A stretch of DNA of 64,000 bases from Symbiodinium natans (taxonomy: Eukaryota; Sar; Dinophyceae; Suessiales; Symbiodiniaceae), in assembly GCA_905221605.1 (NCBI GenBank), contig CAJNDS010002083.1, forward strand, positions 62,001 to 126,000, given 5' to 3'. Position numbers and translations under genes: made by a program. The number at the start of each line of letters is the position of its first letter. Position 1 is the stretch's first letter. Shown here in pieces: positions 51,021-62,572 of the stretch. The notes under the pieces are model-generated. The model did not search any database. It was not told the origin of the DNA and saw only the letters and a program-made list of their open reading frames with translations.

Positions 51021-51304
51021 GGGAACCTCGTGACCTACGTCCCTGAGCCAGGCACACCGGCATCCCTGAGTGTGGGAAGACTCCTTATTTAGCCACGAGG
51101 ACCCCTGAAAGCGGATTCCCTACTTTCGCGATTGGGCTCACTAAAGTTCATGAATCGTTGGGACAAAACTGATTTTTGTGCACTACCCCAAAGTCGAAAT
51201 TGAACCCCAAACCTAAACCTTGCTTATTCGCTTGACTGCTTTCTTGACTGAAAGATTGCTTGATGGCACAGACGAATAAACCGGAGTCATTGATTGGTCC
51301 AGAT

Positions 51305-51565
51305 TTCCAACCCTAAACCCTAAACCCTAAACCCTAAACCCGGGCTTCCTTTGTTCCTCCATACCAATTGCAAGTGCATGCGAGGTCATGCCGTCAAGGG
51401 ACAGAGCCGTTTCTGGGAGACGTCTTGTCAAGGTCAAAGTGCGCAAGACATTCTGCTCTTAGCACGGAACTAGGAAGTAAAGTACATCATATCCCCTCTA
51501 TAGCCCTAAACCCCTAAACCCTAAACCCTCAACCCTAAACCCTAAACCCTAAACCCTAAACCCTC
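51305..51565 (-). repeat. Two CCCTAAA tracts
   Basis: 51308-51340 and 51505-51565, with 160 unique bases between them. Confidence 0.9.
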
Positions 51566-51934
51566 CCTTTCAGTCACACATATTCCGATTAGGGCTGGCT
51601 ACGGGTCGTCAATGGGTGCTTGCCATGCCCTCGACCCAAAACCCGAAACTCAAAAAAAACATTAACAAATGATAGTCATAATCATGATAACAATGATAAC
51701 AATAGTAAACAGTACTAGTAATATGAATAGTAATAATCAGAATAGGAATGATAATAATAGTAAAAGTGGCAAAATAAAGGTGTAAACTCACACGGTGCAG
51801 GCAGAGGATCGGCGGTGCGGCTGACGCCACCCAGACGCGGGGCTGGGTACGGCTTCCTTGTTTTGCCCCCTCCCCCTCTCGTTTGGCCACCAAAGCCAAA
51901 GAACTGCGGCCTGCCTCGCTTGCTGTGCTGAGGA

Positions 51935-52270
51935 TTTGGGGTTTGGGGTTTAGGGTTTGGGGTTTAGGGTTTAGGGTTTAGGGTTTAGGGTTTAGGGTTT
52001 AGGGTTTAGGGTTTAGGGTTTAGGGTTTAGGGTTTTGGGTTTCGGTCTATCTTGTCTGTCTGACGCGAGACACCCGCTGGCTGATCCGAGCCACAGCTCA
52101 TGCGGCCAGCGCGATGGGTCTTCCAGGGACGAGGAAACTACCCTGAGCACTCGGTGAGGGTTTAGGGTTTAAGGTTTAGGGCTTAAGGTTTAGGGGTTAA
52201 GGTTTAGGGTTTAGGGTTTGGGGTTTTGGGTGTAGAGTTTGGGGTTTGGGGTATGGGGTTTGGGGTTTAG
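51935..52270 (+). repeat. TTTAGGG arrays
   Basis: 51935-52035 (about twelve units) and a degenerate run at 52155-52270. Confidence 0.9.
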
Positions 52271-52394
52271 GTATGGAAGTTAGTTCACTGCCAGCAGACA
52301 CGATCGATCTGCGGCTGCGGGCTCAGGAGCTTCAGCTGAGTTCAGGGACTTCGAGTCCAACGCACGAAGGGGAGGCATCACCTTGACTGCAAGA

Positions 52395-52490
52395 ACAACA
52401 TGCTCTCAGGGCCCTAAACCCTAAACCCTAAACCCTAAACCCTAAACCCTAAACCCTACACCCTAAACCCTAAACCCTAAACCCTAGCGA
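52395..52490 (-). repeat. CCCTAAA array
   Basis: Twelve CCCTAAA units, one CCCTACA. Confidence 0.95.
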
Positions 52491-52901
52491 AAACTCCTCC
52501 CAGCCTCCAAGCCTCCGAACCCCCTTACTTCTATATGCCAACGCATGCTCAAGGAGCACCGGGCAGTTGCTAACAATATGGCTCCTCACGAAACTTCAAG
52601 TCATTCTAATCCTAGCTTTCTTGGAGCCGCCCTTAAAGCTTGGACCCGTTGTTGTGGTCCCTTCTAGACACCTTCCGAGTAGTCTCATTCCTAAAGGTCA
52701 CCGAAGCCATTCTAAAGTAACCCCCTGCACTTTGCATGTAGCTGCCTGGTCCCCGGGCCTATGGCGTGGGCACGGTTTGCCCCCCAAGCTTGGCAGAATC
52801 ATTCGGGTATGTCTGAACTTCAGCTGGTCTCAGGGTTTAGAGTGTCGGGTTTGGGGGGGGGTGGGGGGGTGGGGTTCAGGTTGCAGAGCTTAGGGTTCCA
52901 C

Positions 52902-53084
52902 CGCCACATGGGCTTCCTCATAAGGCGGCTGAGGATAGATCTTATCGCTGGAATCCCAGTGAACCTTGCTAGTGGTTCAAACATGCCCTTGTCAGCACCT
53001 GGCTGCACCTGCAGAACCGAACAAGCCAAGTCCCGCAACGTCCTCCAGCGGTCAGCACGAAAATACATTTTGAAGTTCTTGGTA
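52902..53084 (-). CDS. Candidate exon, unknown protein
   Basis: After CTGAG|T the minus strand reads KMYFRADRWRTLRDLACSVL, QVQPGADKGMFEPLARFTGI and PAIRSILSRLMRKPMWRW, then merges into telomere-like repeat. A CAG|GTGCAG inside is a possible donor. Codon choice and composition look protein-like. No family recognised. Confidence 0.4.
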
Positions 53085-53129
53085 CTCAGAATGCATGTAT
53101 GAGTATTCGCATGTGTATTTGTGCTCCCT

Positions 53130-53820
53130 TTCGTACTACTGTGACCACATGTACTATTGCTGCCATATTTCCTGTTACTACCACCACTATCAGCATTATC
53201 CTTACTCTCACTAGTATTATTTATTTACGTTTTAACATCATTTATTCTTGTTCTCATGTAGTTTCATTACTCCCATGATTGGAATAATCACAATTATTAC
53301 GAAAATTATTACAAGTGTTACATTTCATACAACTGTTACAAGTCTTGCAATGCTTACAATTGTTGCAATTTTCACAAAATAAGATCTATTGTCATCCTTG
53401 TTACAATTGTTATTCTTGTCATTGCGACCTTTAGTATCAGCACTTACTACAGTGTTCTCCTTATTGTCAATGCCATCATTGTTAACTTGAGTACCGAGAT
53501 CGTCTTGATTGTTTTCCTTTCCTTTTCTTCAGTATCGTGATTATCGCTACTACCACACGTGTCCGCATCGTGACTGTTAGCATTAGCATTATTAGCCTTA
53601 TGATCATTGATATCCGTACTGACGTTATTCTCAATATTGAGCATCGTTGCTATCAATACTAGCATTGTCGGTTGCTAATGTCAGTGTTTTAACTTCTCCG
53701 TTTAAGAAAATGACAATAACAATGAAAACATTAAGAACATGAAGAAGAAGAAGAAGAAGATCATTCTCATTTTTATGGTTACTATTATTGTTCTTGTTCT
53801 TCTTAGTGTTATTGCGTCAC
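53130..53820. repeat. AT-rich triplet-periodic tract
   Basis: Degenerate trinucleotide texture (TACTACCACCACTATC, AATTATTACGAAAATTATTACAAG). It ends in a GAA run. The minus frame at 53447-53665 is Asn/Asp-rich and probably low complexity. Confidence 0.5.
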
Positions 53821-54551
53821 CGTTGCGGTATGCCCAAGTCGATGATGCACGAGCCCGCTTTAACGGACAACGGACAGCAACCTCGGCCCAAAGGCTGAAA
53901 TCTAAACCCTACTCCCTAAACGCCCAAACCGGTCAACCGACCGAGGGCTGCAAACCAGCGCAAACCTAGGTTCCTCAGTAACCGAAGCGTAGGATGAGTT
54001 GTGGGGCTTAGGGCTATTGCACGAAAGAGTCAGTCATGACTAACTCGTATTTACTACTTCTTGAATACTGTCTAGTATCAACCAATAATCGGCCATTCAC
54101 TACCGTTATCGCTGTCAGCATTACGGCTTGCAGGTTCCCCCATCGCTACCGCTACCGGGACTCACTTGAGCGACGCAGCTCCTGGCAACTGCAGGTGGCG
54201 TCCGGGAGAAAGTTCTCAAAAGAACGACAGGATGGAACAGGGATTTAGGGCTTCCAACGGCCTTTTAGATGGAAGTTAAAGAGGAATGTCTCTTGAATGG
54301 TCCTCACACGGCTTGAGCTGGTCCTCAGTAGCCATCGTCGGCCGCGCCCCGGGCGTAGATGCGGCGGTCGTCAGCCCGGTCTCTGTCCTGAGCCGGGAAC
54401 CAAAGCCTTGACTTTCTGCTACAACCCCCTCTCAAACCTCAATGTTTGCGGTGGCTTGTCTAGAGTTTTGCTGCTTCTAGATTCTTTCCTCCCGACCCGA
54501 CTGAAGCGACTGCATCTGTCACAGCAAAACCTTAACATATGCAAAAAAAAC

Positions 54552-54740
54552 TCAGCATCGCAACCCCCAAAAAAAACTCTCCTCGGCGCCCCGTCGGTCG
54601 TCCCGACGGTCATCCCGTCGGTCATCCCGGCGATCGTCCCGGCGGTCGTCCCGGCGGTCATCCCGGCGGTCGTCCCGACGCGGGCGCCGAGGCGGTGGAG
54701 CCCGAGAGTCCAGGGAGTCTGCTTCATCTGGCGGCAAGAA
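54552..54740 (-). CDS. Candidate Arg/Asp repeat exon
   Basis: Minus frame to a stop at 54552 with seven RRDD tetrapeptides after LPPDEADSLDSRAPPPRRP and before GAEESFFWGLRC. The 12-bp unit keeps several frames open on both strands (VIPAVVP, GRPGGHP), so coding is not proven. If translated it would be a charged disordered segment. Confidence 0.3.
   Translation of the reverse strand, partial: FLPPDEADSLDSRAPPPRRPRRDDRRDDRRDDRRDDRRDDRRDDRRDDRRGAEESFFWGLRC
54590..54695. repeat. 12-bp minisatellite GGTCGTCCCGGC
   Basis: Eight to nine copies with C/T and A/G variants (GGTCATCCCGAC). Confidence 0.9.
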
Positions 54741-54883
54741 GCAAAGGGTTCAGAGAAATGAGGAGGGAAAATTGTGGGGAGTGGATCGACAGACATGCTC
54801 CCTTCAACATCCCACGCTCACATGAGAATTCGTCCACTGGCAGGCAGGGCAATCAGGCCCAGCTGAAAACCTCCCAGACCAAT

Positions 54884-54950
54884 GTAGGGGTCGTTATACT
54901 ATAATGACCCCCTAGCACCGTATTGTAACTATTCAAGCCCATGTCGGGGC
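54884..54950 (+). mobile_element. Family E element, partial
   Basis: TGTAGGGGTCGTTATACTATA, then GTATTGTAACTATTCAAGCCC. Confidence 0.45.
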
Positions 54951-55689
54951 GCTGGCGAGTTGAGTGCTTATTATATTCTACAGCTACAATTATGCCCCAA
55001 AACAAAATTAAGAGTTTAGGGTTTCGGGTTTGGGGTTTACGGTTGCAGAAGCAGCCCCAAAATGGAATGCTAACTTGCAGCCGCACCCTGCATTCCCTCA
55101 ACTCTTGACAATCCTCTGCAAACTCATTAGATATCATTAGTAAATATTACTACAGCAATGAGTGATAAGGTTGCAATGTCACGCGTGAAGAACCTGAAAG
55201 CTGACGTGGAGCCCAAGCAATCTTTGCTTTTGAGTGGACACCTCGGCCCAAGATCTGCTAAGCTACACGGCCCCACACGCTCCCGGACCCTGACGTCCGT
55301 TTGCAGTGCCTGCACTGTCCCGCGAATCCTCCAGATTGCCACATGCAGAGAAGTACTACTGAGATGATGAGCACAGAGAAGTAGCACTACTGAGACTCTG
55401 ATCACAAGAATGCTATCCTCGCACAGCTAAACAACCGCCTTTGGCCAGTCAGGTTCCTTGGATGCAAATCTCCCTCTCTAGAGCGGCCGACTACCCCCGA
55501 CCAAGCCTCCCTCAATCCTATGCGCGGAGCGTCCTTGGCTCGGCGCTTGCGCGCCTTCTTTTTGCCCTCGCCGCCTGCAAGTTTTGCTTGTTGTCAGGGA
55601 CGGACTTAGGGGAAAGCCGGGCCATGCCCTAGCGCTTCCAAAACTGGTGGTCCTGAACGCCACAAGAAGAAGCTGTACCAAAGAAGCCT

Positions 55690-55959
55690 TCACTCGTGCA
55701 ACTGCCAGCATTCTTGCGTGTACGCCACCATGCTGGCCTGCAGTATGACGAAACTATCGAAGCTGTTTGCGGAATCGCAGCTATCTTGGTCCCTTATCAC
55801 CGGTGTCGTGTTAAGCAAAACTTCATTGAGTGCCACGCGATTTAGTCGAAAGCAGCGGGTTGAGGCAAAACAGGGGAAGGGAAATTCAAGAGCAAGGCGA
55901 TAAGCTCGTAAGGGGGCAGCAACGTCGACGAGCATCATGTAGCGATACTCCCATGGCAT
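55690..55959 (-). CDS. Candidate small ORF/exon
   Basis: ATG-to-TGA frame of 89 codons: PWEYRYMMLVDVAAPLRAYR, LNRVALNEVLLNTTPVIRDQ, CDSANSFDSFVILQASMVAY. Balanced composition. Plus strand is open in a shorter frame. No family recognised. Confidence 0.35.
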   Translation of the reverse strand: MPWEYRYMMLVDVAAPLRAYRLALEFPFPCFASTRCFRLNRVALNEVLLNTTPVIRDQDSCDSANSFDSFVILQASMVAYTQECWQLHE

Positions 55960-56017
55960 CTCAGGAGACGTGGCAGCGCGCGCACCCAATATGGGGGGTT
56001 GCCGAGATTGCGGGGGG

Positions 56018-56085
56018 GGGGGGGGGGGGTACGTTGTGGGGGGTCCTTATGATAAAGGAATGGAATCCTACTATTTGGGTATGCC
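56018..56085. mobile_element. Family F fragment next to a G run
   Basis: TACGTTGTGGGGGGTCCTTA and ATCCTACTATTTGGG match the right half of family F. Preceded by about 18 G. Confidence 0.4.
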
Positions 56086-56369
56086 AAAAGAGTACCGTAG
56101 CCAAAGGATGGCAAAAACCGATACCAGCCTTCGCGGTCCTGACCGCGCTTGGGCTCCTTGGCCGGGCGGTCCTGATGTCGATGGTTTTTTGGCGGGGTTT
56201 AGGGCTTAGGGTCTATTGTTTAGGGTTTAGTGTTTAGGGTGTTTTTGGGGGTGGGGGAGGGAGGCGAAAGGGAAGGGGGGGAGAAGGCGACTGCAATTTT
56301 GGCTCTGTATGCCGACTCCCTTAATTTGTCCCCTCTCAAAGGGGACCCTATCTTGTAAATAACCCAAAG

Positions 56370-56545
56370 TTAGGGTTGAGGGTTGAGGGTTGAGGGCTGA
56401 GGGCTGAGGGTTGAGGGTTGAGGGCTGAGGGCTGAGGGCTGAGGGTTGACGGCTGAGGGTCGAGGGTTGAGGGTTGAGGGCTGAGGGTTGAGGGTTGAGG
56501 GTTGAGGGTTTAGGGTTTAGGGTTCAGGGTTCAGGGTTTAGGGTT
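56370..56545 (+). repeat. GGGTTGA/GGGCTGA array
   Basis: About twenty heptamers GGGTTGA and GGGCTGA, then TTTAGGG. Same length as the telomere-like unit but a different base composition. Confidence 0.95.
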
Positions 56546-57469
56546 ACGATTCCGAAATCCTCGAGCTGTGTTGTGGCAGTTGTGGGAAGCTCGAGCAGGA
56601 GAGCTCGGGGGCTAGGCAGGTGGCCACCCACCTCGGCGCTGATGCAAAACAACCTAGAACAACCTAGCAGAATTCCCAAGTACCCTGAGAAAAAGGACCC
56701 CTCACAAGGGACCCTGATCTAGAGAACTACCCCCAAAAACCTATTGTTCTTGTAAGCAGGGTATGCAGTAACCCTGGGGCTGGAGGCACGGCAGGTCGCT
56801 GGCGCAGTGTCCTTCGAAGAGGCCGATGAGAACCTCTCGCAGATATCTCACCCAGTCCGAGCAGGAAAACCCACAAACGAGGTTATACTCAGAGGAAGGT
56901 TGTGATATTGTCTACACTAAGGTTGCCTGCAAGCTGAAAACTCCTCCAAAGCCCCTGCCCCAACAACAAGCTGAAAATGAAGAAGGGTCGACGAGGATCC
57001 CGCAGCACAAAGTATCGGTCATCACCTCTTCCTCACCTCTCTCACAGATGTCTTTGGGTTCAGGGTTTTGTCCAGAGCTGCAGCAGAGCGGCTGATTGAA
57101 GTGACATGATTCCTTGGGCTGCAGAAGGGTTCCAGGAAGGCAAGGCTGCTTAGGGTTGTCGAGCAGCTTGCAGGATTGGGAGGACTTCGCCCCTGCGGGC
57201 GAAGGGGTGCGGACAGCCTCACAGGCTCCGAAACCACAAAACTGGCAGACTGGTCTAGAGGTTGATGTCCGAGAAGGGAGAGGGGGGGGGGGGGGTTCGG
57301 CTTACTGAGCACTAAACTTGCCCTGCCCTCCCTTTCCTTTTTGGAGCAGCCGAGCGTCGCTTTGCAACGCCTTCTGCTGCTTGGAAGAGAAGAGATGGAG
57401 GTTGGCGAGCATGGACGCTTTCATCTTGGTACCTGCTTAGGGGCCATTTCGGGGAACTCAGGGCTTGGA

Positions 57470-57690
57470 GTTTAGGGTTTAGGGTTTAGGGTTTAGGGTT
57501 TAGGGTTTCGGGTTTAGGGTTTGCGGAAGCCGAAGCTTCACGAGGCTGCCAACGATGTGGGGGCACCAATTTCGGCCGGCACATCTGAGATGAAAATCTT
57601 GTCCTTAGTTGTAGGGTTTAGGGTTTAGGGTTAAGGGTTTAGGGTTTAGGGTTTGGGGTTTAGGGTTTACGGTTTAGGGTTTAGGGATTC
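57470..57690 (+). repeat. Two TTTAGGG tracts
   Basis: 57472-57520 and 57613-57690, about 95 unique bases apart. Confidence 0.9.
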
Positions 57691-57740
57691 TGGGACCGTG
57701 TGGATTACGTGCGCGCATGCACCTTCTTGCAGGGGTATGT

Positions 57741-57959
57741 TCATGCCGCAAAGCCCAAGAAAGGCAGGAGCACTGAACTCTCAAAATTCACGGGGACACT
57801 GACACTGCCTGTGCTCGAGGGCGCGGCCATGACCAGCTCATAGAAATCCGAGGCTTTGATCATCTTCCTGAGCGGTTGCAACCATCGCAAGGGTGCACTT
57901 AAAGGAAACCCCCTGGAACAACTTGACTTTTGTCCGGCGGGTCCATGTAGCCACAGCAT
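57741..57959 (-). CDS. Candidate exon(s), frame uncertain
   Basis: One minus frame ends in a stop at 57741 and reads KMIKASDFYELVMAAPSSTG and VPVNFESSVLLPFLGF. Over the upstream half another frame looks better (RRTKVKLFQGVSFKCTLAMV). An intron or wrong choice of frame is possible. No family recognised. Confidence 0.3.
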   Translation of the reverse strand: MLWLHGPAGQKSSCSRGFPLSAPLRWLQPLRKMIKASDFYELVMAAPSSTGSVSVPVNFESSVLLPFLGFAA

Positions 57960-58137
57960 CCAAGAGCCAAAACACGCCCGGCGCCTAAAGCTCTCTGAGG
58001 AACCCTGGACGGACGATTCTCTGTAACAAACTACAAGTGGCCCCCTTCACCTCCCGATCAGCACATCCACTTTGACCCAGCAACTCATACAGGAGGCTCA
58101 AGGGGGGACTGAAGGGGTGTTCGGAATTCACGAAGAC

Positions 58138-58309
58138 TTAGGGGCCAGTGGCTATTCTGACATGAACAACAGCACGCCAGTGGCATGTGAAGGTTTGGAA
58201 CTCAGAAGCCAGTGGAGCGCTCCTCCCGATCAGCAGCATGCCCTTCTGGAGCCACTTCAAGCGCTTGTCCGGGCGTTTCTGCATGATGTTGGCCAGCTTC
58301 CTGGGTGCC
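58138..58309 (-). CDS. Candidate exon with telomere-repeat acceptor
   Basis: Follows GGTTTAG|G, where the acceptor is the last TTTAGGG unit of the adjoining tract. It reads APRKLANIMQKRPDKRLKWL, QKGMLLIGRSAPLASEFQTF and CHWRAVVHVRIATGP to TAA. CAT|GTCAGA is a possible donor. Plus strand is also open (QQHALLEPLQALVRAFLHDV), which lowers confidence. Unknown family. Confidence 0.4.
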
Positions 58310-58317
58310 CTAAACCC

Positions 58318-58395
58318 TAGACCCCAAACCCCAAACCCCAACCCCCAACCCCCAACCCCCAACCCCAAACCCCAAACCCCAAACCCCAAACCGCG
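58318..58395 (-). repeat. CCCCAAA/CCCCCAA array
   Basis: CCCCAAA and CCCCAACCC units. Confidence 0.95.
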
Positions 58396-58609
58396 CCGCC
58401 ATATTCGAGGACTCAGGGCAGGGGAAAAGTGCCGAAGGCGCGGCTTCAGGCCGAATGCAGGGGCCTAGTTGATTAAAATGAGTGGCGTTTCTACCAGAAC
58501 TGCAACGAACTGCAAGACAAAATGTTTTTTGGACTCGCCCCGGAATCCAGGCCCTAGCCTCCAAAAAGCCCATGCCCCAAGACTAAATGAGACGGGGTAC
58601 TGTGGCACC

Positions 58610-58860
58610 CGCAAACCCTAAACCCTAAACCCTAAACCCTAAACCCTACACCCCCAAACAATAAGCCCTGAACCCTCCACAGATCACTCTGCCGGGCTGC
58701 ATCTCAAACTCCGCCGCCTCTTCCTTGTCGCGCTCCTCCCGCTCATCCTTCCGCTTCCTTGCGTTGTCGCAGAGAGGCTTAGGGTTTAGGGTTTAGGGTT
58801 TAGGGTTTAGGGTTTAGGGTTTAGGGTTTAGGGTTTAGGGTTCAGGGTTTAGGGTTCAAG
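58610..58860. repeat. Opposed telomere-like tracts
   Basis: CCCTAAA at 58615-58652 and TTTAGGG at 58778-58855. Confidence 0.9.
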
Positions 58861-59724
58861 AGCTCCTGGTCGAGCAGTTTCTCGTTTAGGTTCGCTGTTT
58901 AGACCATCGAGAAACACCCACCCACCCGGAGTTCCCATAACATTAAGACATACAAAGTTTCTTCTTATTATCAGGATGGCTCAACAACAGAACTAATAGG
59001 GTTCGCAAGGGTTTAGGGTCTCAAGGTTTTAGGGTCTCAAGGGTCTAGGTAACCCGGAATTCTCCTGACCCCTAAACTAGGATGGCCCTTATGCCTTATG
59101 TAGTTTTATACTCCTTTTTGGGTTTAAGTACCCTTTAAACATGTAAAATGCTACCCAACCATCACAAAGATAAAGCCAGCAAAGCCCCCCGCAGACTCGG
59201 AAGGAACGCCCCTCCGCTCCTGGGCGGGCTCTGCCTCTTGGAGAAGACCATCATCCGGGACCGCTCTCCATCCTGGGGGGCAAGGCCAGCGCTCTCCAGC
59301 CTGTCTCTAAGGCAATATTAGACTACGCTCTGTATCATAATACAGATATGTATATATATATATATGTCATATCGAATACAATAGACGGTGACACAACGAT
59401 ACCTATTCAAAAAAAGAAACGCGAAATCTGCTTGGGGTTTGGGCAGGTCTTAAACTAAGCTCAGGGGCGAGGTGGCTAGACGAGATAGCTCCGTCAAGAA
59501 CTGCAGACGCGGGTTTCCGTCGAAGAAATGCAGCGAGAGGAAGGAAACGCCTTGAAATATCCCTATATCATGCTAGAGAGCTCACGACATGCTTTGTTAT
59601 ACTTTAGGGTTGAGGGCTTAGGGTGTTTAAGGAACCTTGTCCTCTCCTTCAATAGCTCTGGCTCAGGGCTGTAGAACCGGTGATGGGGGGAGGGGTCAGG
59701 AACATAGGCTGGAAATTCTAGGAC

Positions 59725-60342
59725 TTGGGGTCAGGAAGCTGCATTACCCTCGGCGGACGCCCCGGCAAGCAGCGTGTTCAATTCACGGCTTCCCACCCCC
59801 AGCGCCAGCCTTCTCGTGTGCCTGGCGGAGTGCCTCAGCCTTGGACAGGACCACGGAGCCCGAGTCGCGGTAGCCCAGTGTCGCCATTCCTTCTGAAGTT
59901 CACGCTGAAATCCAGGGTTTGCAAAATTGTGGGTTCTTTACTCTTTGGAGGTCTTCATGGTGTAAGCCTGTGGCACGCGTTGGGACTTAATACCGAGGCT
60001 GCGGTCCCTGTCTTTGGCACAGAAGGGCTGGAGGCTCCTTCGATGGACAGTAGCTGGTCTTGCCTTCATAAATGTAAGTGTCCAGTCAAAACCCTCAAAG
60101 TACGGGGTTTCGTTGCTACGGCAACTGCAACGTCAAAACCGCTAGACTACTTGTGTCCAAGGATACCCCAATACTCATGCGGCCCCACCCAACACCCCCA
60201 AACCCCGAAGCCCCGAAACCCCAAGACCACAAACCCCCAAGCCCCAAACCCCCCCCCTCCACCCCCCCCCCACCCCCCCCAAAAATTAAAAAACCTAAGG
60301 TACTTGAAGGCACCCTCAGATGTCCTAAGGCCCCCTAAGTGA
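59725..60342 (+). other. Long open frame of doubtful coding value
   Basis: The longest non-tandem frame here (about 205 codons) lacks an ATG at its start. Its middle (PFLLKFTLKSRVCKIVGSLL, FGGLHGVSLWHALGLNTEAA) is fairly protein-like, while its end is Pro-rich from CCCCAAACCCC repeats. It could contain one or more exons. Confidence 0.25.
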
Positions 60343-60600
60343 AAGCTCTCCCCCACTCTTCAGCCTTACACCTCAGCTTCGGCTCAGAGGGAGGCCGCGA
60401 GGCGTTGCTTCTGCAGCTCTCGGGGCTCAGGAAGAGTGTGTGTGCACATATAGTAAGAACTTATATATAGATATATACTAATGTCGATTTGCATGGTGAA
60501 TATAACAAATATAAATATCATATAAATATACATATATATATATACCTATGCACATAGGAACTGTTGTTGCTGCACACGGACGGTGGTTGTCAAGATCTAG

Positions 60601-60889
60601 GAATCACAAGCTGAACTCTGCTAGTCGCTTTCGTTGTAACACTCGGGAAGTGTCTGTTGGGCCTAAGCAATCGTCTTTGAATGCCTTTGACACCATCCGG
60701 GTGGTTGACATGCGGAACTCTGACGTGTCGAAGATGTCTGTCCTCTCTTGCAGTGCCCTTGAGCACTTGATGGCATGCGGCAGCACACAAACCGAAGACA
60801 TCCTCAAAGCAACGAAATGCCCGAAAGACCTCCGCAAGCTTTCTGTTGGCTCTTCCAAGCCGAAACTTCCCTCTGCGTGCCTAATTTAA
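60601..60889 (+). CDS. Candidate terminal exon, unknown protein
   Basis: Acceptor ATCTAG|G, then a frame to TAA: KLNSASRFRCNTREVSVGPK, SLNAFDTIRVVDMRNSDVSK, SALEHLMACGSTQTEDILKA and TKCPKDLRKLSVGSSKPKLP. Codon choice is even and GC-leaning at third positions. The minus strand also has an open frame. No family recognised. Confidence 0.42.
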
Positions 60890-61175
60890 TCCTCTAGTTT
60901 TCAGGCCTTTGAGCTTTGGGCTGTACTAGTGGGGGTTGAAGAGGGCTGCGTCTTTGGGGAACCTGGGAGCGTGTAAGGCATCTGGGTTCTCCACACACTG
61001 AGCACGGCCCGGCCGGCCAAACCCCGGCAGCCGCGGCGGCGGCAAGTGCGGCACCTCCGTCGGTTCGTTGCTTGCAAGTGGTTCCTGACCACTCGAGTCC
61101 CTTCCGTAGGGGAGGCTTAGGGCCCGAAGGCCCTGTTTGGAATGTTGGGGCTACTGTACCTACACTGCATTCGAG

Positions 61176-61358
61176 TCGGGGAAGCCGAGCCGACTCGGCG
61201 ACCGCCTGCGCCAGGTGCGCCACCTGCAGCTGGGCATCCTGGAGGACGGCAACATGGACCTGAGACTGGCTCCATTCGTCGCAGGCGTGCGCGTGAGAAT
61301 GCAGGGGAACCGCCTGAAGCTTTGCCGCCAACCCAGCCAGAAGTCCAAAATCGGCTGA
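61176..61358 (+). CDS. Terminal exon, unknown protein, strong codon bias
   Basis: Frame following ATTCGAG to TGA at 61358. It reads GKPSRLGDRLRQVRHLQLGI, LEDGNMDLRLAPFVAGVRVR and MQGNRLKLCRQPSQKSK. Third codon positions are overwhelmingly G or C in the first 39 codons, the clearest such bias outside the ankyrin gene. A GTGAGA at 61293 could be a donor, but the frame continues sensibly to the stop. The upstream boundary could lie a few codons earlier. Confidence 0.5.
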   Translation, partial: SGKPSRLGDRLRQVRHLQLGILEDGNMDLRLAPFVAGVRVRMQGNRLKLCRQPSQKSKIG

Positions 61359-61794
61359 AGCCCAGAACCGACCAGATGCATGTGGCCTGGTGAAGATCCG
61401 TCTCGTTTTCCACGGGGTGCGCGATGATCAAACCTTTCCAGAGGACGAGGACTGTAGCAGTCTTGAACTTGCTTTCGGAGAAGCGTCTCGAAGTGGCCAT
61501 CGCATCTTGGGTTCACAAATTACCGGCGACCCTGTCCCGCCGGTTGTATAACTCAAAACCCTCAAAGCTGAAACCTTGTGAGAGATATATTTTTTATACA
61601 ATACCAATGGATAAACAACCAAAAAATAAATAATTCAATTTCTGATAGAAGGCATTATCAAGGTGTGCTTCAAAGCAGCCCCTTTTTCTGGTTGCCAGGC
61701 CCCCGCGCAGCCGTGGATAGGGGGCGGCTGGGCATCCCAGTGGATGAAGCGCTGCAGAGGATGGCCTACCACCAAGAAATATCGCTTTGGGGCT

Positions 61795-62230
61795 TAGGGC
61801 TTAGGGCTTAGGGTTTAGGGTTTAGGGTTTAGGTTTTAGGGTTTAGGGTTTAGGGTTTTCCGGGCTTAGTGGGACTTATGCATGGCCTGTTATAGGGATA
61901 GGTGTACAAAGAGTTCGAACCCTAAACCCTTGAATCGCAAATCGAAAAATGCACCTGAACCCTGCACCCTTAAACCCTTAAACTTAAACCCTCAAAACCC
62001 ATAAACCCTATCCCTACCCACCCTTAAACCCTCAAACCCTTACACCCAACTCCCTCAGTCTGGGCTGCCGGTCCGTCGGCGTGCGCCTTGGCTCCAGGAT
62101 TTCTTGGGGCTTTGGGGGTGTTTTTAGGGGTTGGAGGATGCAGGGCTTTAGGGTTTTAGGGTTTTAGGGTTTAGGGTTTAGGGTTTAGGGTTTAGGGTTT
62201 AGGGTTTAGGGTTTAGGGTTTAGGGTTAGC
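61795..62230. repeat. Telomere-like tracts
   Basis: GCTTAGGG/TTTAGGG at 61795-61860, CCCTTAAA-type units at 61918-62045, TTTTAGGG/TTTAGGG at 62148-62228. Confidence 0.88.
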
Positions 62231-62472
62231 GGCTTTGGGGTGTAGGGTTGGAGGATTTAGGGCTTAGGGCTTTGGGGCTTGGGGTTGGGGGGGTGTAGGG
62301 ATGGAGGTTTCAGGCTCCATGGAGAGCGGCTCGTGCTTTCCAGGGTTTCCAAATATAGGCGCAAAGATGTTGAGACTGTGCTCGAATGAATCCTCGGCCT
62401 GGGAAAAGGGCTCGAAATCCTGAACCCTGCCTAAACCCTAAACCCTGGTTGGCCTTTCTTGCCGCCCATTAC

Positions 62473-62572
62473 TAGGGGCCTTAAGAAAGGGCTGTGGGGT
62501 TTGCTCTAGCATATTTATGCAGGGACCATAGGAATACCATTGGTAGTTATTCCGACCCCTAGACTCTCTGGC
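62473..62572 (-). mobile_element. Family E element, complete
   Basis: On the minus strand runs from CTAG|GGGTCGGAATAACTAC to CTTAAGGCCCCTAG, the same ends as the intron copy at 5902-5808. Flanking CTAG occurs on both sides. Confidence 0.6.
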
